Under the pieces are notes generated by a model. It was not told where the DNA came from, did not search any database, and was given only the letters and a program-made list of their open reading frames with translations. Below, piece by piece: positions 5,585 to 5,663 of a stretch of DNA of 5,663 nt. Position numbers and translations under genes: made by a program. The stretch covers positions 1-5,663 of the forward strand of contig CAJUGS010000055.1 in assembly GCA_910586305.1 (NCBI GenBank). Reading direction: 5' to 3'. Every line of letters starts with the position of its first letter. Position 1 is the stretch's first letter. Origin of the DNA: an uncultured Duncaniella sp. (lineage in GTDB: Bacteria; Bacteroidota; Bacteroidia; Bacteroidales; Muribaculaceae).

Positions 5585-5663
5585 TTTCAGTCAGAAAAAC
5601 AGCATCATATTAAGAAACTGTTTAAAATTAGAATTGAAAAAATGTTATAGGGCATAACAAACC

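Noticed and set aside
5597..5623. AAACAG/CTGTTT hairpin with a following T-run ahead of the adhesin gene
   Set aside because: Only six pairs, four of them A-T, with a 15-base loop. Too weak to call a terminator or attenuator.
5021..5650. 209-residue plus-strand open frame at the right end
   Set aside because: It is antisense to the adhesin N-terminus and upstream region, and the product has no recognisable family features.
5623..5656. Possible promoter of the adhesin gene: TAATTTTA (5623-5630) with TATG (5653-5656)
   Set aside because: The -7 element has one mismatch at its final base, the -33 element has one mismatch, and the 22-base spacing is long. The true promoter may lie beyond the right edge.

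Overview
The window looks like chromosomal DNA from a member of the Bacteroidales. Three things point there. The ribosomal order rplM-rpsI-rpsB, with the protein start 'MDTLSYKT' for L13, is typical of that order. A TAnnTTTG-type promoter (TACCTTTG) lies ahead of rplM. The other two genes encode lipoproteins of types that are abundant in Bacteroidales: a fimbrillin/tip-adhesin-like protein and a DUF5106-thioredoxin protein. The moderate GC content, higher than typical Bacteroides, would suit Muribaculaceae or a relative, but that is a guess. All supported genes lie on the minus strand, so transcription runs from right to left.

Right part (about 2340-5663): a 1078-residue lipoprotein, probably surface exposed, resembles the DUF4906/fimbrillin-type proteins that decorate Bacteroidales fimbriae. 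It has a lipobox, an acidic residue pair just after the lipid cysteine, a fimbrillin-like N-terminal part, a middle region, a low-complexity linker, a perfect EF-hand-type calcium loop, and two C-terminal modules that each end in an 'RC[IV]R' motif. The DNA for the C-terminal ~45 % is clearly poorer in GC than the rest of the gene. Forty-two bases downstream (1343-2305) follows a smaller lipoprotein with a DUF5106-like N-terminal domain and a thioredoxin-like C-terminal domain carrying CGSC. The two are probably one transcription unit, and the thioredoxin-like protein may act on the cysteine-rich end of the adhesin (inference).

Middle gap (1087-1342, 256 bases): this holds the 3' end of the lipoprotein unit (a weak hairpin and an AT-rich tandem repeat), then the rplM promoter and a leader of about 105 bases. 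The leader contains a GC-rich island that can be read as a 15-codon upstream ORF.

Left part (1-1086): rplM (GTG start), rpsI 7 bases later, then a 135-base gap with a mismatched hairpin and a 12-base direct repeat, then the first 25 codons of rpsB, which runs off the left edge. This is the standard ribosomal operon. The rpsI-rpsB gap has no recognisable promoter and may be an intercistronic regulatory leader.

No tRNA, rRNA, CRISPR array, transposase or insertion sequence was seen.
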